Assembly: GCA_902571795.1 (NCBI GenBank)
Contig: CACGDL010000002.1
Span: 1 to 64,000 of the forward strand
Source of the DNA: an uncultured Prochlorococcus sp.
GTDB taxonomy: Bacteria > Cyanobacteriota > Cyanobacteriia > PCC-6307 > Cyanobiaceae
DNA: 64,000 bases
Reading direction: 5' to 3'
Below the pieces are notes generated by a model. That model was not told the DNA's origin and ran no database searches. It saw only the letters and a program-made list of their open reading frames with translations. Below are positions 21,694-33,342 of this stretch, one piece after another (the stretch's first letter is position 1; each line of letters begins with the position of its first letter). Position numbers and translations under genes: made by a program.

Positions 21694-23064
21694 CTAGACT
21701 GAAGTATTACATTCTTCAAGTTTATCTTTTAGCTGATCTAGAGATTCATCTGAAATCTTTGAATTCATTGGACAATGTTTTGGGCCACACATTGAACAAA
21801 ACTCAGCCTTTTTAAAGATCTCTTCAGGGAGTGTCTCATCATGGTACTGCTTTGCCCTTTCTGGATCTAATGAAAGTTCGAATTGTTTATTCCAATCGAA
21901 GTTGTACCTTGCATGACTAAGTTCATCATCTCGATCCCTAGCGCCAGCTCTATGTCTTGCTATATCAGCAGCGTGAGCAGCTATTTTATATGCAATTAAT
22001 CCTTCTCGTACATCTTCTGCATTTGGAAGTCCTAGATGTTCTTTTGGGGTGACATAACATAGCATAGAAGTTCCATACCACCCTGCCATCGCGGCACCAA
22101 TGGCACTTGATATATGGTCATAACCAGGAGAAATATCTGTTACTAATGGACCAAGTACATAGAAAGGGGCCTCTGAACATTCTTCCATTTGCTTTCTTAC
22201 ATTAAACTCAATTTGATCCATAGGTACATGACCAGGACCTTCAACCATTACTTGAACATTGTGTTCCCATGCTCTTCTAGTAAGCTGGCCTAAGGTCTTC
22301 AATTCAGCTAGCTGAGCATCATCTGAAGCATCATGCAAACATCCAGGCCTTAGTGAATCTCCTAGAGAAAAAGTACAATCATATTTCTTGAAAATCTCAC
22401 AGATATCATCAAACCTTGTATAGAGAGGATTTTGTTTAAAATGATGTAACATCCATTGGGCTAAAATACCTCCCCCTCTACTGACAATTCCAGTAATTCT
22501 TCCTTTAACTTTTGGCAAATGCTCTATTAATAGACCAGCATGAATAGTTTGATAATCTACGCCCTGCTGACAATGTTTTTCAATAATATGAAGAAAATCG
22601 TCTTCTGTTAGTCTATCTATTGAACCATGAACACTTTCTAAAGCTTGATAAACAGGAACAGTTCCTATGGGAACAGGAGATTCTTGAATAATTGCTTGTC
22701 GGACTTCATCTAAATTTACTCCTCCTGTAGAAAGATCCATAACCGTATCAGCACCATATTTAACAGCAAGTTTGAGCTTTTCTACTTCTTCATTGATATC
22801 ACTTGCATTAGGGGAAGCACCAATATTGGCATTAACTTTGCATCTAGAAGCAATACCTATAGACATTGGCTCAAGATTCAAATGATTAATATTAGCTGGA
22901 ATAATTAATCTTCCTCTTGCCACTTCCTCCATTATTAAAGAAGAAGGTAGATTCTCTTTTTTAGCAACAAAATCCATTTCTTCAGTGATATATCCATTTC
23001 TCGCAAAGTTCATCTGAGTTACATTTCCTTTCCCAAGGCGAGGCTTAATCCAAGAACTTCTCAT
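21694..23064 (-). CDS. thiC: Phosphomethylpyrimidine synthase
   Basis: [24 protein letters not shown]-terminal [11 protein letters not shown] Fe-S motif; TPP riboswitch upstream. Confidence 0.97.
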   Translation of the reverse strand: MRSSWIKPRLGKGNVTQMNFARNGYITEEMDFVAKKENLPSSLIMEEVARGRLIIPANINHLNLEPMSIGIASRCKVNANIGASPNASDINEEVEKLKLAVKYGADTVMDLSTGGVNLDEVRQAIIQESPVPIGTVPVYQALESVHGSIDRLTEDDFLHIIEKHCQQGVDYQTIHAGLLIEHLPKVKGRITGIVSRGGGILAQWMLHHFKQNPLYTRFDDICEIFKKYDCTFSLGDSLRPGCLHDASDDAQLAELKTLGQLTRRAWEHNVQVMVEGPGHVPMDQIEFNVRKQMEECSEAPFYVLGPLVTDISPGYDHISSAIGAAMAGWYGTSMLCYVTPKEHLGLPNAEDVREGLIAYKIAAHAADIARHRAGARDRDDELSHARYNFDWNKQFELSLDPERAKQYHDETLPEEIFKKAEFCSMCGPKHCPMNSKISDESLDQLKDKLEECNTSV

Positions 23065-23112
23065 AATTTATTAATTTTTAAAAGTGTTATTACTAAAGTT
23101 TGATCAAATCTC

Positions 23113-23192
23113 CACTTCCCTGCATCGAAATTAATGATTCAGGTTCAAAGGGTATGATCTCAGCTAAGTTAGAATTCTTAGCACCCCTAGTA
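23113..23192 (-). promoter_or_regulatory. TPP (THI-box) riboswitch upstream of thiC
   Basis: Minus strand TACTAGGGGTGCTAAGAATTCTAACTTAGCTGAGATCATACCCTTTGAACCTGAATCATTAATTTCGATGCAGGGAAGTG carries GGGGTGC, CTGAGA, ATACCCTTTGAACCTGA and GCAGGGAAGT; terminal TACT/AGTG pair to form P1. Confidence 0.92.
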
Positions 23193-23261
23193 TTAATATT
23201 ATTAATAGCTCTTTTCTAAAAAATAGTCATCTCATGTTGAGTAAAAATAAATAAAATGATT

Positions 23262-23477
23262 TTATTTAGCTTTTTTATAAGACTTTATCTTTTTTAGAAT
23301 ATTTTTCCTATCCAATTGTCTGCTTATACCCCTCTCCAAAATAATTACAACCCCCATTACGCCAATAGGTAAATAAAAGATCTTCCTAGAATTGCCCCTA
23401 AATATCACTCCAACAGCAGATATGAGGATCATGAAAGGAGCCACAAAAGATAAGATGAATCTTTTATTAATTTTCAT
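23262..23477 (-). CDS. Small membrane protein (DUF3188-like)
   Basis: 71 aa with two hydrophobic segments; 4-bp overlap with the upstream M20 gene. Confidence 0.65.
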   Translation of the reverse strand: MKINKRFILSFVAPFMILISAVGVIFRGNSRKIFYLPIGVMGVVIILERGISRQLDRKNILKKIKSYKKAK

Positions 23478-24661
23478 TTACCAATTGTATTAATTTTTTC
23501 GCTATTTAATTTTACTATGGATTCTGTTATCACTTTAATTCCAACAGCAATAGCTCTTTCATCTGGATCAAATTTAGAACTATGAAGAGGAGCACATCCC
23601 TTTGAACTAGAAACGCCAAGCCTAAACATTGCTCCTGGAATCTCATTTAAGAATTCAGCGAAATCCTCAGCCCCTAATGATGGTTTTTGTAATTCGAGAA
23701 CATTTTCTTGACCCAAAACCTTAATTCCCGAATCTCTGAAGACTCTATTAATTTCAGAATTATTATTAACTGCCGGAGTAATTTCTCTAAATATTACTTT
23801 TGCTTCAGCTCCGCAACTATTAGCTAAAGAAGTGATATTTTCATTGAGCCAATTACCAATATTCTTAAATACTTTAAGATTAGTGCATCTAACCGTACCA
23901 ATTAAATTAACCTTTTCTGCAAGAACATTGAATGCATTTCCGCCATTTATTTTCCCAAAAGTTATTACTACAGGATCTAAAGGGTCTAACTTCCTTGTTA
24001 TTGATTCTTGAATTCCCGAGATAACTTTAGAAGCCACCCAAATAGCATCCACTCCTTCATGAGGTCGCGCACCATGGCCTGATTTACCTCTAATCTCGAC
24101 CTTGAGCTCCCCCGCAGCTGCAGTTAAACTTCCCTCTTTAATGCCAATAGTTCCAACTGATAAATCGGGATAGACATGAACTCCCAAAATATAGGTTAAG
24201 CCATTAGTCGCACCATCCTTAATCATCCATCTAGCTCCGCTCGCAATTTCTTCAGCGGGCTGAAAAATTATACGAGTCCCAAAATTTAATTTTAAATCCT
24301 TAATAATTTTTGCTACCCCCAATCCAATCGAAATATGCAAATCATGACCACAGGCATGCATAACACCATCTACTTTTGAAGAAAAACTTAATTTGGTTTC
24401 CTCAAATATTGGCAAAGCATCCATATCCACTCTTAAACCTATAATGCCCTTATCTGAAGGCCCAATATCAGCTATAACTCCTGTCCTTCCTATAGATTCT
24501 CGAACATTCCAACCAATTCTTTTTAAAAAACCACTTATCAAGATCGCGGTTTGATTTTCAAGTCCACTTAATTCCGGATGTGCATGGATATGTCTTCTTA
24601 AGTTAATTAATTCATCATTAAACGAATCAATTTTTTTATAAAACTGTTCTCTATTCATCAC
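23474..24661 (-). CDS. M20 family amidohydrolase (hippurate / N-acyl amino acid hydrolase-like)
   Basis: RRHIHAHPELSG, MHACGHDLHISIGLG, QPAEE, GKSGHGARPHEGVDA. Confidence 0.9.
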   Translation of the reverse strand: MMNREQFYKKIDSFNDELINLRRHIHAHPELSGLENQTAILISGFLKRIGWNVRESIGRTGVIADIGPSDKGIIGLRVDMDALPIFEETKLSFSSKVDGVMHACGHDLHISIGLGVAKIIKDLKLNFGTRIIFQPAEEIASGARWMIKDGATNGLTYILGVHVYPDLSVGTIGIKEGSLTAAAGELKVEIRGKSGHGARPHEGVDAIWVASKVISGIQESITRKLDPLDPVVITFGKINGGNAFNVLAEKVNLIGTVRCTNLKVFKNIGNWLNENITSLANSCGAEAKVIFREITPAVNNNSEINRVFRDSGIKVLGQENVLELQKPSLGAEDFAEFLNEIPGAMFRLGVSSSKGCAPLHSSKFDPDERAIAVGIKVITESIVKLNSEKINTIGK

Positions 24662-25462
24662 TTATTTTAAATCGATAAAGTTCATTAAATCTTTAATTGG
24701 TTGTGGAGGCCATCTTCTTATTGTTTTTAACCATTCTTCATCACTATATCTAGGATCTAATTCAGTTACCGCTGTCCAATTACTCTCTGCTTTTCCAAAT
24801 TCACCCTTGGACCAATTCAAAGCTGTTAAAGCTGCCCTAGCATCTGCAAATGTTGGATAACGTCTAATTAATTTTTTTAATTCTTTTTCAGATTCATCAA
24901 TGTTCCCCAACTGGAAATCAGCTAACGCCATACTTGACCTAGCCATTGCAAATCCAGGATTATAGAAAGCAGCTTTTGAAAATAAATCTCTTGCTATTTC
25001 CCAATGCGATGTAGATCCTTCTGCATTAGCCAAATTATATAATGCAGAGAAATTTTTACTATCTTGCGAAATAACAAACATATAATCTTTTTTCGCTTGC
25101 GACCATAGACCTAATGCTTCCTCTGCTATCCCCCTATTAATGTATGGATCTATTTCACTAGGATTCAAACTTATTGCCTTATTTTGGTCATTTATTGATC
25201 CCTCTACATCTCCAATAACAAGTTTTACATTTCCTCTATTGCTTAAACCTGCAGCATCATCAGGATAAGAATCGAGATATAGATTCCATTCTTGTAAAGC
25301 GAGATTAAATTTCCCAACTGAAGTTAGATCTAATGCATTTTTAAACAAATCCTCTCTCAAAGATACTGAATAGCATGGTGCAATATAAAAAATATTCAAA
25401 ATAAAGAAAATTAATAAAAAATAAACCTTAAATTTTTTAAAAGTTATCATTTTTTGAATCAA
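24662..25462 (-). CDS. Exported or membrane-anchored TPR-repeat protein
   Basis: Hydrophobic N-terminus ([22 protein letters not shown]) followed by several TPR-like repeats. Confidence 0.8.
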   Translation of the reverse strand: MIQKMITFKKFKVYFLLIFFILNIFYIAPCYSVSLREDLFKNALDLTSVGKFNLALQEWNLYLDSYPDDAAGLSNRGNVKLVIGDVEGSINDQNKAISLNPSEIDPYINRGIAEEALGLWSQAKKDYMFVISQDSKNFSALYNLANAEGSTSHWEIARDLFSKAAFYNPGFAMARSSMALADFQLGNIDESEKELKKLIRRYPTFADARAALTALNWSKGEFGKAESNWTAVTELDPRYSDEEWLKTIRRWPPQPIKDLMNFIDLK

Positions 25463-26495
25463 TGTACTTTTTCCCTAAAGCAGTAAGCAATCTTCCTCGA
25501 GGAGTTCTCGTGAGGAAACCAATTTTGATTAGATATGGCTCAACTACAAATTCTAACATTGAAGAATCATCACCTAAGCCAGCTGCAATTGAATCAAGGC
25601 CAGTTGGAATATTATTGTTTTGGTTAAGAAAAGATAAATAGTGTCTATCTAAAGAATCCAATCCTTTTTCGTCTATTTGGTAAGAATTTAAAGCTTTTTT
25701 TATTAAATTCACAGAGATCTTATTAGTTTTCTGAACAACTTGAGCATAATCTCTCACGCGTCTTAATAATCTTAAAGCAATTCTGGGAGTCCCTCGAGAT
25801 ATCTTTGCTAAATCATAAGATGCTTCATCATCTAAATTAAGGTTTATTAATCGTGAAAAATTAATAATTATTTTTTTTAATTCATCAAATGTATAAAATT
25901 CAATTTTATGAGATATACCAAATCTATCCCTTAAAGGTGCACTTATTGAGGCTAATTTAGTTGTCGCACCAATAAGAGTAAACTTAGGAAGATTAATTGT
26001 TCTGCAACGGGCTCCTCTATTAGCACCCATAGTTAAGTCGAGTCTAAAATCTTCCATTGCAGAATATAACAACTCTTCAGTTAACCTATTTAAACGATGT
26101 ATTTCATCGATAAATAAAACTTCACCTTCTTTTAATCCAAGAAGTAAACCTACAATATCTCTAGGTCTCTCAATTGCTGGTGCAGTCGCTATCCTGCATT
26201 TTGTATTCAATTCATGAGCTATCAAAAAAGCAAGAGAAGTCTTACCTAAACCAGGCTGTCCATATAAAAGAGTATGTTCCAAAGGTTCTTTTCTAAAAAT
26301 TGAAGCATCTATAGCTATTCTTAAAGAAGATTTAAGTTGTTCTTGGCCAATAAATTCTTTTAAAGTAAGAGGCCGAGCTAAGTTCAGATTATTATTTCTT
26401 TTTTCTTCTGGAATGATTTTTGAATCAACTAGCCTAAGCTCTTTTTTAGGAAGAGAAAAGTCATTATCGCCTATATTGGAAGAAATTATTGCCAT
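25437..26495 (-). CDS. ruvB: Holliday junction branch migration ATPase RuvB
   Basis: [56 protein letters not shown]. Confidence 0.96.
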   Translation of the reverse strand: MAIISSNIGDNDFSLPKKELRLVDSKIIPEEKRNNNLNLARPLTLKEFIGQEQLKSSLRIAIDASIFRKEPLEHTLLYGQPGLGKTSLAFLIAHELNTKCRIATAPAIERPRDIVGLLLGLKEGEVLFIDEIHRLNRLTEELLYSAMEDFRLDLTMGANRGARCRTINLPKFTLIGATTKLASISAPLRDRFGISHKIEFYTFDELKKIIINFSRLINLNLDDEASYDLAKISRGTPRIALRLLRRVRDYAQVVQKTNKISVNLIKKALNSYQIDEKGLDSLDRHYLSFLNQNNNIPTGLDSIAAGLGDDSSMLEFVVEPYLIKIGFLTRTPRGRLLTALGKKYIDSKNDNF

Positions 26496-26548
26496 AATGA
26501 AAGGTTAATTGCAATTGTTCTGAGTAGAAAGATTTTTTTACAACTAAA

Positions 26549-27043
26549 ATGGCAAAAAATTCAAACAAAGTTAAAAGAAATGCTAATAAAGAAAATAACT
26601 TTAAACTTCTTGCGGAGAATAGATATGCAAAATTTCAATATGCGATATCTGAAACAATCGAAGCTGGAATTGAGCTTTTAGGGACTGAAGTAAAGTCCAT
26701 CAGAAACGGAAAAGCAAATTTAAGAGATGGATACTGTTCATTCAGAGATGGTGAGATCTTATTATTAAATGTTCACATTTCACCACATAAAAATGTAGGT
26801 TCTTTCTTTAATCATGATCCATTAAGAAATAGAAAGTTGCTACTTCATAAAAAAGAAATAATAAAAATGAAATCCAATACTGAAAAAAAAGGAATGACTA
26901 TTATTCCATTATCTCTTTATTTAAAAGGCTCATGGATAAAACTAACTATTGGAATTGGCAAAGGAAAAAAATTACATGACAAACGCCAAGATGAAAAACA
27001 AAAAAGTATAAAAAAAGAAATCAACTCTGCTCTAAAAAGATAA
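26549..27043 (+). CDS. smpB: SsrA-binding protein
   Basis: [40 protein letters not shown] and KGKKLHDKR. Confidence 0.96.
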   Translation: MAKNSNKVKRNANKENNFKLLAENRYAKFQYAISETIEAGIELLGTEVKSIRNGKANLRDGYCSFRDGEILLLNVHISPHKNVGSFFNHDPLRNRKLLLHKKEIIKMKSNTEKKGMTIIPLSLYLKGSWIKLTIGIGKGKKLHDKRQDEKQKSIKKEINSALKR

Positions 27044-27067
27044 AAATATTATGCAGAATTATTAAAA

Positions 27068-27316
27068 CTATGAATTTAAACTGACTGAACTTGGAGGTGG
27101 AGAAGGATCTGGATCTGAAATTAACATATGCTGTAAGACAGTTTCAGGCCTCTCACTATCTCTCCAGCGAATTTTGTATGCAGGCATTTTTGTACCCCTA
27201 CTTGTAGTTTGCTCTACTGGTTCAATAACCCATCCTCTTCTTGATCGGCCTTGAGGATTTCTTTTTACTACTGCATCCGCATGTTTGAAACGGAAACCAA
27301 CACGTTCACCACTCAT
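27068..27316 (-). CDS. Conserved hypothetical Arg-rich small protein
   Basis: 82 aa: MSGERVGFRFKHADAVVKRNPQGRSRRGWVIEPVEQTTSRGTKMPAYKIRWRDSERPETVLQHMLISDPDPSPPP. Confidence 0.7.
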   Translation of the reverse strand: MSGERVGFRFKHADAVVKRNPQGRSRRGWVIEPVEQTTSRGTKMPAYKIRWRDSERPETVLQHMLISDPDPSPPPSSVSLNS

Positions 27317-27345
27317 TTAAAAAATTTCGTATTGGATTAATTAAT

Positions 27346-28884
27346 CTATTTTACTTCATTCAAGGGTAATTTTTCATTTTTTTTGGAAGTTATTTCTGGT
27401 TTTAACAAAGGGAAAGGAATTACATCTCTAATTGATGCGCTATTAGTAATTAACATAATTAGTCTATCAATGCCTATGCCTAATCCTCCAGTTGGCGGCA
27501 TGCCAATCTCTAAAGCATTCAAGAAATCTTCATCTATACAGTGCGCCTCAAGATCTCCTTCATCTCTAAGAGATTGCTGTAATTGCATTCTTTCTCTTTG
27601 ATCTACTGGATCTATTAACTCACTAAACGCATTTGCTAGCTCTCGACCAACAATGAATAATTCAAATCTCTGAACCATATCTTTATTATCAAGGTGAGGC
27701 CTCGCTAAAGGAGAAATTTCAACAGGATAATCGATTACAAAAGTAGGTTCTATAAGTTTTGATTCTACTTTTTGCTCAAAGACTTCATTTAAAAGTCTTC
27801 CTATAGTATTTACCTTTTTAGAGAAATCAACATTGATACTTTTAACGGCTTGTTTTGCTGCTTGAAAGTCTCCACTGAAAGAATCAAAATCAATCCCTGT
27901 ATATTGTTTAACAATATCTTTCATAGATATTCTTAACCAAGGTTTAGAAAAATCAATTTCTTTATTTTGGTAATTTATGATTAAAGAACCACATGCATCA
28001 GCTACGATATCTTTAATGAGGTCTTCTGTTAAATTCATCATATCGACATAGTCAGAAAAAGCTTGATAAATTTCAACTGAGGTGAATTCTGGATTATGCC
28101 TTGTACTTATCCCCTCATTACGAAAAATTCTTCCCAATTCGTATACTTTCTCAAATCCTCCAACAACCATTCTTTTTAGATGTAATTCTGTAGCTATTCT
28201 TAGATACAAGGGAATATCTAATGTATTGTGATGAGTTATAAATGGTCTTGCTTCCGCACCACCAGCTTCAGATTGAAGAATTGGAGTCTCTATCTCTAAA
28301 AAATTTCTATTATCTAGCCATTTTCTTATAAAACTAATACATTTTGCTCTTACTTTAAATACATTTTTAGAGTGAGGATTAACTATTAAATCTAGATAAC
28401 GTTGCCTATATCTTTTTTCAATATCAGTCAATCCATGCCATTTATCGGGTAAAGGTTGTAATGATTTAGATAACATTTCCCATTTCTCTACTTTTATTGA
28501 AAGCTCACCTTTATTAGTTTTTTTAATAGTTCCGTGGACACCTATCCAATCACCAATATCTACCATTTCCTTAATATCTTCAAAAGAAAGTAATTTTTGT
28601 TTTTCTAAATTTAAATTAATAATCCTTTTATCTAAATAAAGCTGAATCTGACCTTCTTGATCACTTATTGTGAAAAAGGCAATTTTACCCATTACCCTTT
28701 TTGCCATCACTCTGCCAGGAAGAGAAACGCTGAAGTCTTCCTCTTGACCATTTTCTAAATATTCAAATTGTTGAATAAGAAATTTGGTAGTATGTGAGAC
28801 TTTAAAACTCTGTGCATAAGAAGCAAATCCTTTACTAACCAGTGAATTAGCTTTTTGTAAGCGGGCTTCTTTTATTTCAGACAA
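27346..28884 (-). CDS. lysS: Lysyl-tRNA synthetase (class II)
   Basis: [50 protein letters not shown]. Confidence 0.96.
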   Translation of the reverse strand: MSEIKEARLQKANSLVSKGFASYAQSFKVSHTTKFLIQQFEYLENGQEEDFSVSLPGRVMAKRVMGKIAFFTISDQEGQIQLYLDKRIINLNLEKQKLLSFEDIKEMVDIGDWIGVHGTIKKTNKGELSIKVEKWEMLSKSLQPLPDKWHGLTDIEKRYRQRYLDLIVNPHSKNVFKVRAKCISFIRKWLDNRNFLEIETPILQSEAGGAEARPFITHHNTLDIPLYLRIATELHLKRMVVGGFEKVYELGRIFRNEGISTRHNPEFTSVEIYQAFSDYVDMMNLTEDLIKDIVADACGSLIINYQNKEIDFSKPWLRISMKDIVKQYTGIDFDSFSGDFQAAKQAVKSINVDFSKKVNTIGRLLNEVFEQKVESKLIEPTFVIDYPVEISPLARPHLDNKDMVQRFELFIVGRELANAFSELIDPVDQRERMQLQQSLRDEGDLEAHCIDEDFLNALEIGMPPTGGLGIGIDRLIMLITNSASIRDVIPFPLLKPEITSKKNEKLPLNEVK

Positions 28885-28934
28885 AATTTATTTTAATATA
28901 TTTGTTTTATTTAATAAAATTATCAGACTATGGC

Positions 28935-29681
28935 TCAACTTGCCAAAGAAGTTGCTGTTTCGCCAACTCTCTGAGATGCGTAACCAATTCCTCTAACAGT
29001 TAATATTAATTCTGGATTTCTTGGATCTGGTTCCAATTTACCTCTTAATCTAGCTACATATACATCTACAACTCTTAAATCTGCAGCTCTACGAGGAGGA
29101 TAACCCCATAGCTGTTCTAAAATTTCTGCTCTCGGAACGACCTTACCAGGCTCATCAAACAATAATTCTAGGAGGCTAAATTCAGTATAAGTTAGGCTGA
29201 TTCTATCTCCTGCTCTAGAAACTTGTCTGCGATTAGTATCAACAACTAAACTTCCAAATTTCATAACACCTTTGCCTGAAGGAACCTCCTTAGTTTCAGT
29301 AACCGATACAGTTGGACCCATTCTTCTCAAAATAGTAGCAATTCTAGCCTCTAACTCTTTTGGGCTAAATGGTTTAGATAAGTAATCATCAGCACCTAAA
29401 TCCAATCCTGCTACTCTCTCTGAAATAGCCTCTAAGGCTGTTAAGAATATTATTGGCACTACTGATTCTGCTCTAATTCTTCTGCAAACAGCAAATCCAT
29501 CCATTTTTGGAAGCATGACATCAAGAACTATCAAATCTGGAGAATCCCTGTGAAATGACTCAAGGGCTTCTTCGCCGTTAGTAGCTGAATAAACTTGATA
29601 TCCAGCTAGTTGAAGCCTCGTAACTAATACCTTCAAAACTGCGGGTTCATCGTCAACAACTAAAATTCTTGCTTTTGACAT
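28935..29681 (-). CDS. OmpR-family response regulator (RpaB/Ycf27-like)
   Basis: Receiver domain ARILVVDDEPAVLKVL, DLIVLDVMLPKMDG, winged-helix C-terminus. The ORF track starts at 29708; the internal ATG at 29681 (MSKARILVVDDE) is the more likely start. Confidence 0.88.
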   Translation of the reverse strand: MSKARILVVDDEPAVLKVLVTRLQLAGYQVYSATNGEEALESFHRDSPDLIVLDVMLPKMDGFAVCRRIRAESVVPIIFLTALEAISERVAGLDLGADDYLSKPFSPKELEARIATILRRMGPTVSVTETKEVPSGKGVMKFGSLVVDTNRRQVSRAGDRISLTYTEFSLLELLFDEPGKVVPRAEILEQLWGYPPRRAADLRVVDVYVARLRGKLEPDPRNPELILTVRGIGYASQRVGETATSLAS

Positions 29682-29856
29682 AGTTAAATAAATTTCTCGA
29701 TATTTCAAAGCAAAGAATTATTGCATTGAATTTTTATTCTAACAATTAAAAATATAACATTAAGAACCCTCAAAGAGATATTCCGTAGGTTTAAAAAAAT
29801 TTAAAACAATTAAAAAATAAAAAAATTTTCAAAAACTTTTTACTTCTTTATGAAAT

Positions 29857-30375
29857 TTATTGCTGCAATTTCTTTGAAAATTTGAACACTCTTAAAAGTT
29901 GGGAGCAAATAAAGGGAGCAAAAAAACCTGTCAAAAAAACTTCAGCTAAGATATTTTTAACACTGGGAATCAACATTAAAAAATTATTATCTGAAAAATT
30001 TCTAAACAAAATTTGTAAAAAATAAAGAGTCCCACATAAAAAACTTCCAAAAGAACAAATTAAACCATACCTAAAATGTCCTACCAAAATATCACTATGT
30101 AATTTAATTCTCCCAAATAAAAACCCACAAAACATTAAACCTGGTATTTGAGTAAAACTATTATCTAAAGTTAGAGAATCTAAAATTAGACCTAAAAACA
30201 AACCAAATATTAATCCATTTATTGATCCATTAATCATTGACCAAGGCAATAACCAAAATAATGGCCAATATGGCTGAATACCTAAAAATCCAAGCCAACT
30301 AGGGTGCCACAAAAAAATAATTGGGATAAGAATAAAGCTTATGAAGGATAATTTTTTTAAAAAAAATTTATTCAT
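29857..30375 (-). CDS. mreD: Probable rod-shape determining protein MreD
   Basis: Multi-pass ~170-aa protein immediately downstream of mreB-mreC. Confidence 0.75.
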   Translation of the reverse strand: MNKFFLKKLSFISFILIPIIFLWHPSWLGFLGIQPYWPLFWLLPWSMINGSINGLIFGLFLGLILDSLTLDNSFTQIPGLMFCGFLFGRIKLHSDILVGHFRYGLICSFGSFLCGTLYFLQILFRNFSDNNFLMLIPSVKNILAEVFLTGFFAPFICSQLLRVFKFSKKLQQ

Positions 30376-30382
30376 TCAATAT

Positions 30383-31123
30383 TTACTTTATTATTTGCAC
30401 CCAATCAATTACATGAGGTTTTGCTAAAAGTGAAATTTTTGCCGTTTTTTTTGATTTCAATGTCTCATCTATAGATTGGACAATACCAATAGGGATATTT
30501 GGAGGTAACAAAGTACTTGCAGGAGATGATGATATAAAATCTCCAACTTTAATATCAGCATCTTTTGAATAAATTATTAGGCTAGGATAATGATCTCCTA
30601 AACCGACCAGTAATCCATTAATCTGAATTCTATCCAACCAAACGCCTAACTTACTTTCTGGAGAAGTTATTAAAGTTACCGACGAAGTGAATAAAGAAGT
30701 ATCCTTTACTCTACCTAATAATCCACCCGGTCCAATCACAACATTACCAATTTCTACTCCATCCTTTGAACCTTTGTTTAAAATTATTTGTCTCCACCAA
30801 CTACCTGTTTTTCTTGAAATAACTGCAGCTGAGATATTTTCGTTATTAGATGATTCTTGAAGAGATAAGATTCGTCGCAATCTTAGATTATCTTTTTTAA
30901 GAAGATTGAACTTTATTAGATATTCTTGATCTATACTCTCAAGAACAATTTCTTTTTGAAATTTACCAGGCCAAAAAGGCTTTGAAATAAAATAATAAAA
31001 ATCCTTATAAAAAGACCCTTTTGATATCCTTACAAAAACTAAAAATAAAAAAATCGCAAACAATATCCAATTTTTCTTTTTATGCCACCAACGATTAGTA
31101 GATATTCGTCGGATACCTAACAT
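30383..31123 (-). CDS. mreC: Rod-shape determining protein MreC
   Basis: Single N-terminal TM, coiled coil, VISRKTGSWWRQIILNKGSKDGVEIGNVVIGPGGLLGRV. Confidence 0.9.
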   Translation of the reverse strand: MLGIRRISTNRWWHKKKNWILFAIFLFLVFVRISKGSFYKDFYYFISKPFWPGKFQKEIVLESIDQEYLIKFNLLKKDNLRLRRILSLQESSNNENISAAVISRKTGSWWRQIILNKGSKDGVEIGNVVIGPGGLLGRVKDTSLFTSSVTLITSPESKLGVWLDRIQINGLLVGLGDHYPSLIIYSKDADIKVGDFISSSPASTLLPPNIPIGIVQSIDETLKSKKTAKISLLAKPHVIDWVQIIK

Positions 31124-31127
31124 AATA

Positions 31128-32180
31128 TTAATCCCTTATGGCATTCCTTATGAATTCTGGAGTATCAACAACTCTTTTAAGTTTTTTAAAGTCATCCAAA
31201 ACCTCTCCACATCCATTCACTACGCAAAGCAGTGGGTTTTCTGCTATGTGAGTAAAAATCCCTGTTTCATGACTTAATAAATCATTAATTCCTCTCACTA
31301 AAGCTCCACCTCCTGCAAGCATGATCCCCCTATCGACTATATCTGCAGCAAGTTCAGGAGGGGTTCGCTCTAATGTTCTTTTTACAGCTTCCACTATTTT
31401 GCTAAGTGTTTCAGCCATGGCTTCTCTGATTTCTCCAGATGTCAAAGTGACTGACCTAGGTAGACCAGATAAAAGATGTAAACCTCTAACCTCTAAAGTA
31501 GTTTTATCAAAATCATCATCTGGAAATGCAGATCCAATTTTAATCTTGATATCTTCTGCAGTTCTCTCTCCAACAACCAAATTGTGAACTTTTTTAAGAT
31601 ATAGCGCAATTGACTCATTTATTTCATCACCTGCTATTCGAACAGATTCACTCAATACAGTTCCACCTAAACTTAATACTGCAACCTCAGTAGTCCCTCC
31701 TCCAATATCAACAATCATAGTCCCAATTGGCTCAGTTACTGGTAATGATGCTCCTATTGCTGCTGCAACAGGTTCATCAATTAAGTGAACTTCTCTAGCT
31801 CCGGCTAATCCAGCTTCTCTTACTGCTCTTCGCTCAACACTAGTAACTCCACTTGGAATACCAATCACTATTCTTGGAGCTACTATTCCCTTGCCTTCAT
31901 TACATTTTTGAATAAATGTTTTTATCATTTGTTCTGCAGCATCAAAATCTGCGATAACCCCATCCCTTAGTGGTCTTACTGCTCTTATATTGCCAGGAGT
32001 TCTTCCCAGCATTAACTTTGCTTCTTCACCAACAGCTAATGGAATCCCTTCTTCTAAATCCATAGCTACCACAGAAGGCTCTTGTAAAACAACGCCTTTT
32101 CCTGATACGTGTATAAGAGTATTGGCCGTTCCCAAATCTATGCCAATATCTCTAGAAAATTTAAATCTGTTAAAAATCAC
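31128..32180 (-). CDS. mreB: Rod-shape determining protein MreB
   Basis: [59 protein letters not shown]. Confidence 0.97.
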   Translation of the reverse strand: MIFNRFKFSRDIGIDLGTANTLIHVSGKGVVLQEPSVVAMDLEEGIPLAVGEEAKLMLGRTPGNIRAVRPLRDGVIADFDAAEQMIKTFIQKCNEGKGIVAPRIVIGIPSGVTSVERRAVREAGLAGAREVHLIDEPVAAAIGASLPVTEPIGTMIVDIGGGTTEVAVLSLGGTVLSESVRIAGDEINESIALYLKKVHNLVVGERTAEDIKIKIGSAFPDDDFDKTTLEVRGLHLLSGLPRSVTLTSGEIREAMAETLSKIVEAVKRTLERTPPELAADIVDRGIMLAGGGALVRGINDLLSHETGIFTHIAENPLLCVVNGCGEVLDDFKKLKRVVDTPEFIRNAIRD

Positions 32181-32311
32181 AATAAGAATTCTTTTTATAA
32201 ATAATATATCTATTTTTTGGTAAGCTCTCAGAATTCTCTCGTTTAGTTATGAATAGCACGTAAAACTTTGAGCAAAATCCTGAAATATGAGTAGTATTAA
32301 AAAAAAAAATT

Positions 32312-32683
32312 ATGGAAATTAACACTATTAACCTTGTTGGCAGAGCAGGAAGAGAACCAGATGTCAGATATTTTGAATCAGGCAGCATCGTAGCGAATTT
32401 CACACTAGCAGTTAACAGAAGAAGTAGAGATGAAGAGCCGGATTGGTTTAATTTAGAAATATGGGGCAAACAAGCACAAATAGCCGCAGATTATGTGAAA
32501 AAAGGATCATTAATTGGAATTACAGGAAGCTTTAAAATTGATAGTTGGAAAGATAAAAATACTGGAGAAGATAGATATAAACCAGTTGTTAGAGTAGATA
32601 GATTAAACTTATTAGGCTCCCGAAAAGAGTCTGATAATAACCAATATTCTAACAGTAGTAACTCAAGTCAAATTCCTTTTTAA
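32312..32683 (+). CDS. ssb: Single-stranded DNA-binding protein
   Basis: INLVGRAGREPDVRYFESGSIVANFTLAVNR, DWFNLEIWGK, acidic/Asn tail ending SSQIPF. Confidence 0.93.
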   Translation: MEINTINLVGRAGREPDVRYFESGSIVANFTLAVNRRSRDEEPDWFNLEIWGKQAQIAADYVKKGSLIGITGSFKIDSWKDKNTGEDRYKPVVRVDRLNLLGSRKESDNNQYSNSSNSSQIPF

Positions 32684-32686
32684 GCT

Positions 32687-33340
32687 CTATTTATTTTTAA
32701 AAAATTTAACAAGTATTTTTATAAAAAAATATAAGAAAATTAAAATTAAAATTGGCTTTACAATAAATTTAATTTGATCTAAATAAGTTTCGATGATTAG
32801 ATAGTTTTCACCAAATAAATACCCTGAATAAGTAAGAAATGCTACCCATATCAAGCTACCAAATGTAGTCCAAATCAAAAATTTTCTCAATGGCATAAGT
32901 TCTATGCCAGCGGGAACTGAAATTAAAGTTCTTATACCTGGTACTAATCGGCCCCAAAAAACTAAAGAAACCCCGTATTTATCAAACCACCTTTTACTTT
33001 TATTTAGATCATTAGAAGAAATACCCATATATTTTCCTTTTTTATCTAAAAAATTTGAAAGTCTTTTTTCATTTACTAATCTACCTAAATAGTACCAAGG
33101 CAATGATCCTAAAATAGTCCCTATTAATCCCCAAAAAACTAAAATATAGAAATTTAATTTTTGTTGATAAACGAAAAAACCTCCCAATGGCATTATTATT
33201 TCCGAAGGAATTGGAGGTATTATGTTTTCCAAAAACATAGCCAGACAAATTGTTAGATATGCAATTGTTGAATTCTTTTCAACAGCCAAGCTAATATAGT
33301 CAGGAATTGAAGTAAGTAAATTTATAAAAATTAAACTCAA
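32687..33340 (-). CDS. DedA family membrane protein
   Basis: ENIIPPIPSEIIMPLGGF and WGRLVPGIRTLISVPAGI. Confidence 0.9.
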   Translation of the reverse strand: MSLIFINLLTSIPDYISLAVEKNSTIAYLTICLAMFLENIIPPIPSEIIMPLGGFFVYQQKLNFYILVFWGLIGTILGSLPWYYLGRLVNEKRLSNFLDKKGKYMGISSNDLNKSKRWFDKYGVSLVFWGRLVPGIRTLISVPAGIELMPLRKFLIWTTFGSLIWVAFLTYSGYLFGENYLIIETYLDQIKFIVKPILILIFLYFFIKILVKFFKNK

Positions 33341-33342
33341 AC

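Noticed and set aside
32170-32469. 99-aa minus-strand ORF overlapping ssb and the mreB start
   Set aside because: Antisense to the conserved OB-fold of Ssb; no recognisable domain.
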